Origin: Azospirillum isscasi
GTDB taxonomy: Bacteria > Pseudomonadota > Alphaproteobacteria > Azospirillales > Azospirillaceae
Assembly (NCBI RefSeq): GCF_030849505.1
Contig: NZ_JAUJFI010000005.1
Location: forward strand, 1 to 64,000
Reading direction: 5' to 3'
DNA length: 64,000 nt
Under the pieces are notes generated by a model. That model worked only from the letters and a program-made list of their open reading frames with translations. It did no database searches and was not told the origin of the DNA. Below, one piece after another: positions 21,401 through 33,878 of the stretch (its first letter is position 1; each line of letters opens with the position of its first letter). The translations under genes were made by a program, and so were the position numbers.

Positions 21401-21440
21401 TGGGCTTTCATGGGATAGCATGGGACAGGGTGGGCGTCAA
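21401..21440 (-). promoter_or_regulatory. mraZ/dcw promoter with overlapping MraZ-type operator
   Basis: On the minus strand TTGACG (21440-21435) and TATCCC (21417-21412) are separated by exactly 17 bases, a reasonable sigma-70 promoter starting transcription near 21405. Overlaid on it, read on the plus strand, TGGG occurs at 21401, 21411, 21421 and 21431, a strict 10-bp period. MraZ is known to bind TGGGN repeats separated by five bases, so this fits an autorepression site. The repeats lie on the strand opposite to mraZ. Confidence 0.7.
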
Positions 21441-21696
21441 CGCCCCCGCCAGTATTCAGATGGTGCTGTCAAGACTTTTCGCCTGATGTGTTGCCGCCGT
21501 GCAAATAGGTGAGCGGAATCGGCGAGAATCGGCAATATATCAGCGCTCTAATGAGCAAAAACGCGCCATTGCCTAACAGAGTTCGCAGGATGTTCCAGGA
21601 CTCCCGCGAATGCTTCCTATGATGTGGCTTTCCATAAGGTCGAATCGTACCCTACGAATGGTATAGCCTGCTGGGGTAACCTAGCGAGATGTGGCA

Positions 21697-21763
21697 TGGG
21701 ACGGCATGGGAATTTGCCCCACAGTTATCCACCGGCTGTGGATGAAGCTGGGGAAATCTGGGG
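21697..21763. promoter_or_regulatory. Distal TGGGN pairs flanking a DnaA-box-like dyad
   Basis: Two further pairs with the same 10-bp period lie about 300 bp upstream of the mraZ promoter: TGGGA at 21697 and 21707, and TGGGG at 21749 and 21759. Between them is the dyad ATCCAC-CGGCT-GTGGAT (21727-21743), whose left arm is part of TTATCCACC, one base from the DnaA box consensus. No gene is visible in 21281-21835 apart from these sites and the promoter nearer mraZ. Confidence 0.45.
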
Positions 21764-21835
21764 ACAGCGGGGGGCCATCCCATGCCGCGCCTGCGGCAAA
21801 GGGGTAGGTCAGTAATCCGGACGTGGTGGGGATAA

Positions 21836-22240
<405 letters not shown>

Positions 22241-22247
22241 GGCATTG

Positions 22248-22274
22248 TGTATAGGGTCGCCGCCCGATTCGCAA
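22248..22274 (-). promoter_or_regulatory. Likely rnpB promoter
   Basis: On the minus strand TATACA (22253-22248) ends about seven bases before the predicted 5' end of RNase P RNA, which is correct -10 placement. A weak TTGCGA (22274-22269) lies 15 bases further upstream. The -10 is convincing; the -35 is poor in match and spacing. Confidence 0.5.
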
Positions 22275-22306
22275 TGGCGGGTTTCGGCCTCCGGTCGGGG
22301 AATTCA

Positions 22307-22402
22307 CCACAGAGACACGGAGGGATGGGGGCGCGCAGACATTCGGGATTCGATTCGGCGGCATGAAGCCGGACGGCCCTCTGTGTCTCCGTGCCTCTGT
22401 GG
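22307..22402. repeat. Long-armed inverted repeat (CCACAGAG family)
   Basis: Arms CCACAGAGACACGGAG (22307-22322) and CTCCGTGCCTCTGTGG (22387-22402) pair over 16 bases, with one G-T wobble or mismatch depending on the strand. They enclose about 64 bases that contain no gene. It lies between the ampD stop and the rnpB promoter. Repeats with this core occur between genes in many bacteria; here it may also serve as a transcript-end hairpin for ampD. Confidence 0.6.
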
Positions 22403-22416
22403 TCGCCCTCCGGCCC

Positions 22417-23115
22417 TCAGCGCCCGGTCATCCGCAGCAGGGCGCGCAAACGCAGGAGCGTTTCCGAATCGGCCTCGCCGGTCAGGTGTTCGGGGTGGAA
22501 ATGGCGCTGGAAGGACAGCAGCGCCCGCGATTCGGCGGCGTCGTACCCATAGCGTCCCAAAAGCGCCGCCACATCCTCCGCGGAATCGCACGAGTCGTCC
22601 GCGGCGGCGGGGTCGGGCCACAGCCCGATTCCACGGGCGGCCAGTCCCGGCCAGTCGAACAGCTCGCCGGGGTCCTCCTTGCGGGCGGGGGCGATGTCGC
22701 TGTGGCCGAGCACGTCGGCGGGCGCGATCCCATGCCGGCCCATGACGTCCAGGCAGAGATCCGCCACCGCGGCCATCTGGACCGCGGGGAAGGGGCGGTA
22801 GCCGAACTCGTGCCCCGGGTTGACGATCTCGATTCCAATGGAGCGGCTGTTCACGTCGCTGCGCCCCCGCCAGGACGACAGGCCGGCGTGCCAGGCGCGC
22901 CGGTCCTCCGGCACATGGGCGTAGACGGTGCCGTCCTCGTCCACCGTGTAGTGGGCGCTGACCTGGGCCTCGGGATCGCACAGCCGCGTCAGGGCCGAGT
23001 CCGCCGTGGGCATGCCCGTGTAGTGGAGAATCAGCAGCTCCACCCGCGCCCCCTCGGGCCGGGGGCCGTGGTTGGGGGAGGGGCGGTCGATGCATCCGGT
23101 GCCCGTGCGCGTCAT
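22417..23115 (-). CDS. ampD: N-acetylmuramoyl-L-alanine amidase, AmpD type
   Basis: Zinc amidase cleaving anhydro-muropeptides during cell wall recycling, in the cytosol. It has an Amidase_2 fold with His31 in LILHYTGM, the RSIGIEIVN motif, and the late HSDIAPARKEDPG motif supplying the second His and the Asp ligand. There is no signal peptide, which argues for AmpD rather than a periplasmic amidase. The 232 residues include a C-terminal helical extension (about 175-232) beyond the core. It sits 10 bases after the EamA transporter gene and may be cotranscribed with it. Confidence 0.9.
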   Translation of the reverse strand: MTRTGTGCIDRPSPNHGPRPEGARVELLILHYTGMPTADSALTRLCDPEAQVSAHYTVDEDGTVYAHVPEDRRAWHAGLSSWRGRSDVNSRSIGIEIVNPGHEFGYRPFPAVQMAAVADLCLDVMGRHGIAPADVLGHSDIAPARKEDPGELFDWPGLAARGIGLWPDPAAADDSCDSAEDVAALLGRYGYDAAESRALLSFQRHFHPEHLTGEADSETLLRLRALLRMTGR

Positions 23116-23125
23116 TCCGGCTCCC

Positions 23126-24004
23126 TCAGGTCGGATTCGTGACCTTCTCCGCCACCGCCGCCGGGCGGCGCTTCACGATGACCGCCACGCCGCCCACGGT
23201 CAACAGACCGCCCAGCAGCAGGCGCAGGGTGAAGGGATCGCCCATCAGCAGAACGCCCGCCGCCACGCCGAAGACCGGAACGGTCAGCAGAAAGGGCATG
23301 GTCTGGTTCACCGAGTATTTCCGCAGCAGCGGGTACCACATCCCATAGGCGCCCATGGTCACGCCCACCGCCATGTAGGCGATGGCCCCCCAGCCCCACA
23401 GGGTGGCGTTGGACAGCGCGGCCATCTGCCCCTCCTCGAACAGGAGGGAGAGCAGCAGAAGCTGGGGGGCGGCGAACAGGGCCATCCAGCCGTTCAGCGC
23501 GAATCCGTCCACGCCGACGATCATCTTCATCTGGATGCTGGCGATGGCGAAAGCGAAGCTGGCGCCCAGGATCATGAACAGCGGCACCAGCGACCCGGAC
23601 AGCCGCGGTTCCCCCGCGATGACCACGACGCCCGCGAAGGCGGCGGCCATGCCGATGGCGCGGCTCCAGCCCAGCGTGTCCTTGAAGATCAGCGCGGCCA
23701 GCAGGGAGGAGAAGGGCACCTGCGCCTGCGCGGCCAGCGAGGCGGTGGCCGCGTCGATGCCGTTCAGCCCCATGAACATCAGCGGGAAATGCACGGAGCC
23801 CAAGGTCACCGACAGCAGGGCGATCGGCGGCACCGCGCGCCAGGGGATGCGCTTGAAGGGCAGGATCAGCGCCGCCACCGCGATGAAGCGCAGCGCCATG
23901 ATGAAGAGGGGCGGGAACTCCGCCAGGCCCCATTTCGCGACGACGAAGTTCAGGCCCCAGATCGCCATGACCAGGAGCGCCAGCAGCGAGTCGCGCAGAC
24001 TCAT
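23126..24004 (-). CDS. EamA (DMT superfamily) transporter
   Basis: Inner-membrane exporter of the drug/metabolite family. The 292-residue protein has ten predicted membrane segments in two EamA repeats, opening with LLVMAIWGLNFVVAKWGL and, in the second half, with LGASFAFAIASIQMK. Substrates of such proteins (amino acids, metabolites) cannot be told from sequence. Its ATG overlaps the stop of the upstream ABC-F gene (ATGA), and ampD follows 10 bases later, so the three form a likely operon. Confidence 0.88.
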   Translation of the reverse strand: MSLRDSLLALLVMAIWGLNFVVAKWGLAEFPPLFIMALRFIAVAALILPFKRIPWRAVPPIALLSVTLGSVHFPLMFMGLNGIDAATASLAAQAQVPFSSLLAALIFKDTLGWSRAIGMAAAFAGVVVIAGEPRLSGSLVPLFMILGASFAFAIASIQMKMIVGVDGFALNGWMALFAAPQLLLLSLLFEEGQMAALSNATLWGWGAIAYMAVGVTMGAYGMWYPLLRKYSVNQTMPFLLTVPVFGVAAGVLLMGDPFTLRLLLGGLLTVGGVAVIVKRRPAAVAEKVTNPT

Positions 24005-25824
24005 CCGCGCCCGCCTTCCAACTCCTCGCGCAGGGCTTCCAACTCCAGCCAGCGCTCCTCGGCGGCGGCCAGCTCGCTTTGTTTCGCCTGCAACTGATCG
24101 GACGTCTTCTGGAACTTCGCAGCGTCGCGGGCGAACAGGTTGGGGTCGGCCAGCGCCGATTCGAGCTTCGTGACCTCGGCGGTCAGCTTGTCCATGCGGG
24201 CCGGCAGGTCGTCCAACTCCCGCTGGTCCTTGTAGCTCAGCTTGCCCTTCGGCTTGGGCGCCGCGGCGGCGGGCTTCGCCTTGACCGGGGCGGCCTTCTC
24301 CTTCTCCTTGGGCGGCGGGCGCTGCACCAGATAATCGGAATAGCCGCCGGGATATTCGGCGATCACCCCGTCCCCCTCCACCGCGATGGTGCTGGTCACC
24401 AGCCGGTCGAGGAAGTCGCGGTCGTGGCTGACCAGCAGCAGCGTGCCCTGATAATCGCCCAGCACGTCCTCCAGCAGGTCCAGCGTGTCCATGTCGAGGT
24501 CGTTGGTCGGCTCGTCGAGGATCATCATGTTGCTGGGCCGCGCGAACAGCCGGGCCAGCAGCAGCCGGTTGCGCTCGCCGCCGGACAGGGCCTTCACCGG
24601 GCTGTCGAGCTGGCGCGTGTCGAACAGGAAGTCGCGCATGTAGCCGGCGACGTGGCGCGGCTGGCCGTTGACCATCACGCTGTCGCCGCCGAAGGGGCAC
24701 AGCACCTTGCGGATCGTGTCCTCCGGGTCCAGCCCTTCGCGCCGCTGGTCGAAATAGGCGGTCTCCAGGTTGGTGCCCAGCCGGATCGTCCCGCTGTCGG
24801 GTTCCATCTGGCCGGTCAGGATCTTCAGCAGGGTGGACTTGCCGGCCCCGTTCGGCCCGATCAGCCCCACCCGGTCGCCGCGCAGGATGCGGGTGGAGAA
24901 GTCCTTGACGATGGTCTTGCGGCCATCCGCCGAATCGAATCCCTTGGCGATGCGCTCGGCCTCGATGACCAGACGCCCGCCGCGCTCGGCCTCGGCGACG
25001 GCGAGCTTGGCCTGCTGGCCGCCCTTGATGCGCTCGGCGCGGTCGGTGCGGAGCTGGAGCAGGGCGCGCACGCGGCCCATGTTGCGGGTGCGCCGGGCCG
25101 AGATGCCCTCGCGCAGCCACTTCATCTCGCCTTCGATCTTGCGGTCCAGCTTCTGGGCGGCGATCTCCTCCGACTCGAACACCTCGGCCTGCCAGGTCTC
25201 GAACTCGGCGAAGCCGCGGTCGGTGGCGCGCACCGTCCCGCGGTCCAGCCACAGCGTGCGCTTCGCCAGCCGGTTCAGGAAGCTGCGGTCGTGCGAGATC
25301 AGCAGCAGCCCGCCGCGGTAGGCCAGCAGTTCCTCCTCCAGCCACTCGATGGTGGGGAGGTCGAGGTGGTTGGTCGGCTCGTCCAGCAGCATCACGTCGG
25401 GGGCGCCGACCAGCGTGCGGGCCAGCGCCGCGCGCCGCGCCTCGCCACCCGACAGGGTGTTGGGGTCGAGGTGGCCGGGCACCTGGAGCCGGTCCAGCAC
25501 GGCGTCCACGCGGTGCGCCTCGTCCCGCTCGTCGGCGGGCAGGCCGGCGGCGACATAGTCGTGCACGGTGGCGCAGCCGGTGAAGTCCGGCTCCTGCGGC
25601 AGATAGGCGATGCGGGCGCCGGGCTGGGTGAAGACGGTGCCGCCGTCCGGCTGGATCATGCCGGCCAGCACCTTCATCAGCGTCGATTTGCCGGACCCGT
25701 TCCGCCCGACCAGACAGGCCTTGTCGCCCCGCCCGATGGACAGGTCGATGGTTTCGAACAGCGGGCGTCCGCCGAAGGTGACGGACACGCCCTGGAGCGC
25801 GGTGATCGGAGCGGGAGGAGCCAT
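24001..25824 (-). CDS. uup: ABC-F ATPase, Uup type
   Basis: Soluble ABC-F protein with two ATPase domains and no membrane part; the family acts on ribosomes or DNA. Walker A motifs GRNGSGKST (about 40-48) and GPNGAGKST (second domain), signatures LSGGEARR and LSGGERNR, and both DEPTN Walker B motifs are visible. The C-terminus carries an Ala/Lys-rich linker and a coiled-coil (about 535-600), the mark of the Uup subgroup, which binds DNA and affects precise transposon excision in E. coli. It is 607 residues long. It heads the uup-eamA-ampD run. Confidence 0.9.
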   Translation of the reverse strand: MAPPAPITALQGVSVTFGGRPLFETIDLSIGRGDKACLVGRNGSGKSTLMKVLAGMIQPDGGTVFTQPGARIAYLPQEPDFTGCATVHDYVAAGLPADERDEAHRVDAVLDRLQVPGHLDPNTLSGGEARRAALARTLVGAPDVMLLDEPTNHLDLPTIEWLEEELLAYRGGLLLISHDRSFLNRLAKRTLWLDRGTVRATDRGFAEFETWQAEVFESEEIAAQKLDRKIEGEMKWLREGISARRTRNMGRVRALLQLRTDRAERIKGGQQAKLAVAEAERGGRLVIEAERIAKGFDSADGRKTIVKDFSTRILRGDRVGLIGPNGAGKSTLLKILTGQMEPDSGTIRLGTNLETAYFDQRREGLDPEDTIRKVLCPFGGDSVMVNGQPRHVAGYMRDFLFDTRQLDSPVKALSGGERNRLLLARLFARPSNMMILDEPTNDLDMDTLDLLEDVLGDYQGTLLLVSHDRDFLDRLVTSTIAVEGDGVIAEYPGGYSDYLVQRPPPKEKEKAAPVKAKPAAAAPKPKGKLSYKDQRELDDLPARMDKLTAEVTKLESALADPNLFARDAAKFQKTSDQLQAKQSELAAAEERWLELEALREELEGGRG

Positions 25825-25939
25825 GACCCAACGGTGCGGTGTGCGGAGGTGTGCTTATATAGCGTGCGGTCACCAGGGCCGCGACACCCGATTGCGCCGG
25901 GGCGGGGATGCGTTGCGGGGGTGTTTCGTTGGGGGCCCC

Positions 25940-26677
25940 TCACCCCCGCCCGCGCTCCTTCCCGATCCGGTCGTAGGCGGCGTTGATGGCGGCGACCTTC
26001 TGCGTCGCCAGATCGACGAACTCCTGCGGCATGCCCTGGGCGATCAGCACGTCCGGGTGATGCTCGCGGACCAGCCGCCGGTGCGCGGCCTTGATCGCCT
26101 CGTCGCTGGCCCGGCGCGAGACGCCGAGTACGCCATACGGATCGGTCTCGTTCGGCGTGCCGGCGATGTGGTGCCCGGCGACGATGCGTTCGAACTCGGC
26201 GTCGGCGAAGCCGAAGATATGGGCGACGGTGCGCAGATACTCGACCTCCGTCTCGTGCAGCTCGTCGTCGGCCTCGGCGATGGCCAGCAGGCTGTCGAGA
26301 AGCTCCTCCAGCACCGCGCGGCGGTCCTCGAACAGGCCGGCGATCTGCTGGGCGTACTCCTCGAACCCGTGGGTGTCCTGGCGGGCGAGGTCGAAGACGC
26401 GGCCCACCGTGTCCAGCTCCTCCGGCGGGACGCGGAACAGGCGTTTGAAGGTGTCGACCTCCACCCGCTTCACCACGCCGTCGGCGCGGGCCATCTTCGC
26501 CGACAGGGCGATCACGCCGATGGTGAAAGCAATGGACTTGGTGGCGTCCGCCGGGCCGCACAGGCCGCGGATGCCGCGCCCCACCGCGAAGCCGGCGGCC
26601 AGACCGATCAGGCCCCCGATCGGGCCGCCGATGGTGAAACCGGCCGCCCCGCCCAGGACGCTGCCCCAGATGCTCAT
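25940..26677 (-). CDS. TerB/J-domain co-chaperone (DjlA-like)
   Basis: A 245-residue protein with a glycine-rich hydrophobic N-terminus (about 8-36; GG-x-I-GG repeats), an alpha-helical TerB domain (about 48-165), and a C-terminal J domain (about 178-245) with the HPD motif at 207-209 that stimulates DnaK. This is the DjlA layout, except that the hydrophobic region looks like a glycine-zipper hairpin rather than a single anchor. DjlA proteins sit at the inner membrane. The gene stands alone, with an independent promoter likely in the divergent gap to the GNAT gene. Confidence 0.85.
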   Translation of the reverse strand: MSIWGSVLGGAAGFTIGGPIGGLIGLAAGFAVGRGIRGLCGPADATKSIAFTIGVIALSAKMARADGVVKRVEVDTFKRLFRVPPEELDTVGRVFDLARQDTHGFEEYAQQIAGLFEDRRAVLEELLDSLLAIAEADDELHETEVEYLRTVAHIFGFADAEFERIVAGHHIAGTPNETDPYGVLGVSRRASDEAIKAAHRRLVREHHPDVLIAQGMPQEFVDLATQKVAAINAAYDRIGKERGRG

Positions 26678-26826
26678 GTCTTATCCGCCTTTCGACCGCT
26701 GGGCGCAGCATACCGGCTGTCCGGCAACGCGCCAACCGGCCCATCCTTTTGCGTTGTTTTCCAGCATCTTCGCACGGAAGGGCTTTTTCATCCATTCGGG
26801 GTATGGAATTCCCGGCCTCCGGCTCC

Positions 26827-26910
26827 TGTTGCTGCACCGCAACAGCATCATGCATTTGTCATAAGGGGCCTTGCCCTTCGGCCTAGTCTCCGCCATGTTG
26901 CATTGCAACA
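26827..26910. promoter_or_regulatory. Paired TGTTGC/GCAACA dyads in a divergent intergenic region
   Basis: The 320-bp gap between the J-domain gene and the GNAT gene holds two inverted repeats of one core: TGTTGC-TGCACC-GCAACA (26827-26844) and TGTTGC-ATT-GCAACA (26896-26910). Their centres are about 67 bp apart. This looks like an operator pair for a dimeric regulator that could control either gene. I could not identify a clear -35/-10 pair in the gap. Confidence 0.45.
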
Positions 26911-26997
26911 AAACGAGGCGCCGGTCAGGGCGCCGATGGGGGAAGCGGACGCCGCAAGACAGTGCGATGTCCCGAATCAAGCACCGCGAGTCTCCCC

Positions 26998-27552
26998 ATG
27001 TCCGCCATCCGCAAGCTTCTTCCCGCCGAACGCGGCCAATACCAGGCGCATCTGCTGCGGCTGGACGCGGCGGACCGCTACGCCCGCTTCACCGGCACCG
27101 TCTCCGACGCGACCATCGTCAAGCACTGCGAATCGCTGGACTGGACGCGCACCACGCTGGTCGGCGTGTTCGACCGGGGCGAGCTGCGCGGCGCGGTGGA
27201 GCTGTGCTTCGACCGGCTGCTGTGGCCCGGCGCCGCGGAACTGGCGATCAGCGTGGAGAAGGGCCTTCAGGGGCGGCGGGTCGGGTCCACCCTGGTCCGC
27301 CGTTCGCTGTCCATCGCCGCCAACCGGGGCATCCGGCGCGTCCATATGATGTGCCTGGCCGACAACACCCGCATGCGCGCCCTGTCGCGCCGCTTCGGCG
27401 GAACGATGGAGCGGGAGGGCGGGGAGTTCGCCATCACCTTCGACCTGCCGCGCCCCTCCCAGTTCTCGCTGGCGCTGGAAGCGTTCGAGGACGGGGCCGG
27501 CGCCATGAACGCCGTGCTGGACGGGCTGCCGGCCCTGCTCAAGGCCGCCTGA
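26998..27552 (+). CDS. GNAT-family N-acetyltransferase
   Basis: A 184-residue protein with a GNAT fold: beta-rich N-terminus, the acetyl-CoA loop around [17 protein letters not shown] (motif A, Q/RxxGxG/A type, about 83-99), and the motif B region [23 protein letters not shown] (about 113-135). The substrate is unknown. I chose the ATG at 26998; an ATG 12 codons upstream is open but lies in poorly conserved-looking sequence. It stands alone, with paired dyads upstream (26827-26910). Confidence 0.85.
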   Translation: MSAIRKLLPAERGQYQAHLLRLDAADRYARFTGTVSDATIVKHCESLDWTRTTLVGVFDRGELRGAVELCFDRLLWPGAAELAISVEKGLQGRRVGSTLVRRSLSIAANRGIRRVHMMCLADNTRMRALSRRFGGTMEREGGEFAITFDLPRPSQFSLALEAFEDGAGAMNAVLDGLPALLKAA

Positions 27553-27646
27553 AACACGCCGCATCCCACCCTTTCGCCCTCCACCGCTTGACCCGCGGCG
27601 GCGTATCGTCACACTCCCCGAAAGCCAAGACATCAGGGAGTGGGAT

Positions 27647-31255
<3,609 letters not shown>

Positions 31256-31263
31256 GGGAGCAA

Positions 31264-31406
31264 CCCCCTCTCCCCCCTGGGGAGAGGGAAGGGGCCCGCG
31301 CGACGCGCGGGAAGGGTGAGGGTGCTGCCGAGAATAGGTTCATTGATCTTCGGTTGACCCTCACCCGGCGCCTTCGGCGCCACCCTCTCCCGGGGCGGGA
31401 GAGGGG
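31264..31406. repeat. Dispersed GC-rich intergenic repeat, copy 2
   Basis: Same block order and orientation as the element at 111-249: a CCCTCTCCCC/GGGGAGAGG hairpin, AGGGGCCCGCGC, GGGAAGGGTGAGGG, a middle with GGTTCATTGATCTTCGG, then ACCCTCACCC and a closing CCCTCTCCC/GGGAGAGGGG hairpin. It fills much of the gap between the oxoprolinase and the D-lactate dehydrogenase genes. Confidence 0.7.
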
Positions 31407-31529
31407 ATCGGAACCCTCGTCCCACCCATGCGCATGGTCCGGCTTGCCTGTGCGGGCGGCGGGGCTTAGCTTCTCCGGTCCTACCACCGCACATCACCGT
31501 GCCAGAAGGACCCCCGGGAGATTCCGTCC

Positions 31530-32933
31530 ATGACCGCCGTACCCGCCGCCCAGCCGCGCGTCGCCTTCACCGACGAGATGAAGGCCGAGTTCAAGGCCCT
31601 GCTTGGGGACCGCTTCACCACCGCCGCGGCGGTGCGCGAGCATCACGGCAAGGACGAGTCCTACCACCCCAACTTCCCGCCCGACGGCGTTGCCTTCGCC
31701 ACCTCCACCGAGGAGGTCAGCGCCATCGTCAAGCTCTGCGCGAAGCACAAGCTGCCCATCGTGCCCTTCGGCACCGGCACCTCGCTGGAAGGCGGCGTGG
31801 CGGCGCTGGCCGGGGGCGTCTGCATCGACGTGTCGGGCATGAAGGACATCCTGCGCGTCAGCCCGGAGGATCTGGACGTCACCGTCCAGGCCGGGGTGAC
31901 CCGCAAGCAACTCAACGAGCATCTGCGCGACACCGGCCTGTTCTTCCCCATCGACCCCGGCGCCGACGCCTCGCTGGGCGGCATGGCCTCCACCCGCGCC
32001 AGCGGCACCAACGCCGTGCGCTACGGCACCATGCGCGAGAACGTGCTGGGGCTGACCGTGGTGCTGGCCGATGGCCGGATCATCAAGACCGGCGGGCGCG
32101 CCCGCAAATCCGCCGCCGGCTACGACCTGACCCGCCTGTTCGTCGGGGCGGAGGGCACGCTCGGCATCATCACCGAGGTGACGCTGCGCCTCTACGGCAT
32201 TCCGGAGGCGATCTCCTCCGCCGTCTGCCCGTTCGCCGACATCCGCGGCGCCGTGGACACGGTGATCCAGACCATCCAGTCCGGCATCCCCGTCGCCCGC
32301 ATCGAGCTGCTGGACGAGGTGCAGATGGACGCGGTGAACAAGTATTCCAAGCTGGACTACAAGGTCGCCCCGACCCTGTTCTTCGAGTTCCACGGCACCG
32401 CCGCCGGGGTGGCGGAGCAGGCGGAGATGGTCTCGGCCATCGCCGGCGAGAATGGCGGGACCGAATTCACCTGGGCGACCCGTCCGGAGGACCGCTCCAA
32501 GCTCTGGCAGGCCCGTCATGACGGCTACTACGCCGCGCTGGCGCTGCGCCCCGGCTCGAAGGGCTGGCCGACCGACGTGTGCGTGCCGATCTCGCGGCTG
32601 GCCGACTGCATCCTGGAGACCAAGAAGGACATCGCCGACTCCTCCATGCTGGCCCCGCTGGTCGGCCATGTGGGGGACGGCAACTTCCACCTCGTCTACG
32701 TCATCGACCCCGACAAGCCGGAGGAGCTGGCCGAGGCCAAGCGCCTGAACGACCGCATGGTGGACCGGGCGCTGGCCATGGGCGGCACCTGCACCGGCGA
32801 GCACGGCATCGGCTACGGCAAGCTGGAGTTCCTGGAGAAGGAGGCCGGCGCCGCCTTCGCCGTGATGGGCGAGCTGAAGCGCGCCTTCGACCCGGACAAC
32901 CTGATGAACCCCGGCAAGGTCGTCCGGGTGTGA
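31530..32933 (+). CDS. FAD-linked oxidase, D-lactate dehydrogenase (cytochrome) type
   Basis: A 467-residue flavoprotein oxidising a D-2-hydroxy acid, most likely D-lactate, and passing electrons to the respiratory chain. The PCMH FAD-binding domain (about 40-225) shows PFGTGTSLEGG and DPGADASLGGMASTRASGTNAVRYG. The C-terminal FAD-oxidase domain shows GHVGDGNFHLV and GEHGIGYGKLEFL. The arrangement matches Dld2/LDHD rather than glycolate oxidase GlcD, but a glycolate role is not excluded. A GGGAGA lies upstream of the ATG. It converges with the dehydrogenase gene that follows. Confidence 0.88.
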   Translation: MTAVPAAQPRVAFTDEMKAEFKALLGDRFTTAAAVREHHGKDESYHPNFPPDGVAFATSTEEVSAIVKLCAKHKLPIVPFGTGTSLEGGVAALAGGVCIDVSGMKDILRVSPEDLDVTVQAGVTRKQLNEHLRDTGLFFPIDPGADASLGGMASTRASGTNAVRYGTMRENVLGLTVVLADGRIIKTGGRARKSAAGYDLTRLFVGAEGTLGIITEVTLRLYGIPEAISSAVCPFADIRGAVDTVIQTIQSGIPVARIELLDEVQMDAVNKYSKLDYKVAPTLFFEFHGTAAGVAEQAEMVSAIAGENGGTEFTWATRPEDRSKLWQARHDGYYAALALRPGSKGWPTDVCVPISRLADCILETKKDIADSSMLAPLVGHVGDGNFHLVYVIDPDKPEELAEAKRLNDRMVDRALAMGGTCTGEHGIGYGKLEFLEKEAGAAFAVMGELKRAFDPDNLMNPGKVVRV

Positions 32934-32984
32934 GGTGAGGGAAGGGGAGTGTCCCGGCGCTCCCCCCTCCGCTCCCCCCTCCGC

Positions 32985-33878
32985 TCAGCGGGTCAGGCGC
33001 TTCATCAGGCTGGAGGTGTCCAGCCGGTTGCCGCCCATCGCCTGGACGTCGGCGTAGAACTGGTCCACCAGGGCGGTGACGGGCAGGGTGGCGCCGTTGT
33101 TGCGTGCCTCGTCCAGCACGATGCCCAGATCCTTGCGCATCCAGTCCACCGCGAAGCCGAAGTCGAACCGGCCGTCCAGCATGGTCTTGGCGCGGTTGTC
33201 CATCTGCCAGGACTGGGCGGCGCCCTTCGAAATCACGTCCACCACCTTGTGCCCGTCCAGCCCGGCCTTTTGCGCGAAGGCCATGCCCTCGGCCAGCCCC
33301 TGGACCAGCCCGGCGATGCAGATCTGGTTGACCATCTTCGTCAACTGCCCGGCGCCCGACGGCCCCATGTGGGTGACGGAGCGGCCATAGCAGCCCATCA
33401 GCGGCTGGGCACGGGCGAAGGCGTCGGCGTCGCCGCCCACCATCACCGTCAGCACCCCGTTCTCCGCCCCGGCCTGCCCGCCGGACACCGGCGCGTCGAG
33501 GAAGAACAGGCCGCGCTCGTGGGCAAGCGCGGCCATCTCGCGCGACACGGTGGCGGAGACGGTCGAATGGTCGGCGATGATCGTGCCGGGCTTCATGGCG
33601 CTCATGGCCTCGCCGGCCACGGCCCGCACGTCGTCGTCGCCGCCGACGCAGAGGAAGACCAACTCGGCGTCGCGGGCGGCCTCGGCGGGGGTGAGGGCGG
33701 GGGTGGAGGCGGTGGCGCCGCCGAAGCGGGACACCCAGGCGTCGGCCTTGGCGGCGGTGCGGTTGTAGACGGTCACCCGGTGGCCGCCCCGGACGGCCAG
33801 ATGGCCGGCCATGGGAAAGCCCATCGTGCCAAGCCCCAGAAAGGCGACGGAGCGGGAGTCGGTCGCGGTGTCGGCCAT
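32985..33878 (-). CDS. 3-hydroxyisobutyrate dehydrogenase-family oxidoreductase
   Basis: NAD(P)-dependent beta-hydroxyacid dehydrogenase of 297 residues. The Rossmann motif GLGTMGFPMAGHL is at 15-27, the substrate motif DAPVSGGQAGAENG follows at about 123-136, and the catalytic lysine sits in GAGQLTKMVNQ. Family members reduce or oxidise 3-hydroxyisobutyrate, tartronate semialdehyde or succinic semialdehyde, and the sequence does not decide which. It stands alone, convergent to the D-lactate dehydrogenase gene. Confidence 0.88.
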   Translation of the reverse strand: MADTATDSRSVAFLGLGTMGFPMAGHLAVRGGHRVTVYNRTAAKADAWVSRFGGATASTPALTPAEAARDAELVFLCVGGDDDVRAVAGEAMSAMKPGTIIADHSTVSATVSREMAALAHERGLFFLDAPVSGGQAGAENGVLTVMVGGDADAFARAQPLMGCYGRSVTHMGPSGAGQLTKMVNQICIAGLVQGLAEGMAFAQKAGLDGHKVVDVISKGAAQSWQMDNRAKTMLDGRFDFGFAVDWMRKDLGIVLDEARNNGATLPVTALVDQFYADVQAMGGNRLDTSSLMKRLTR

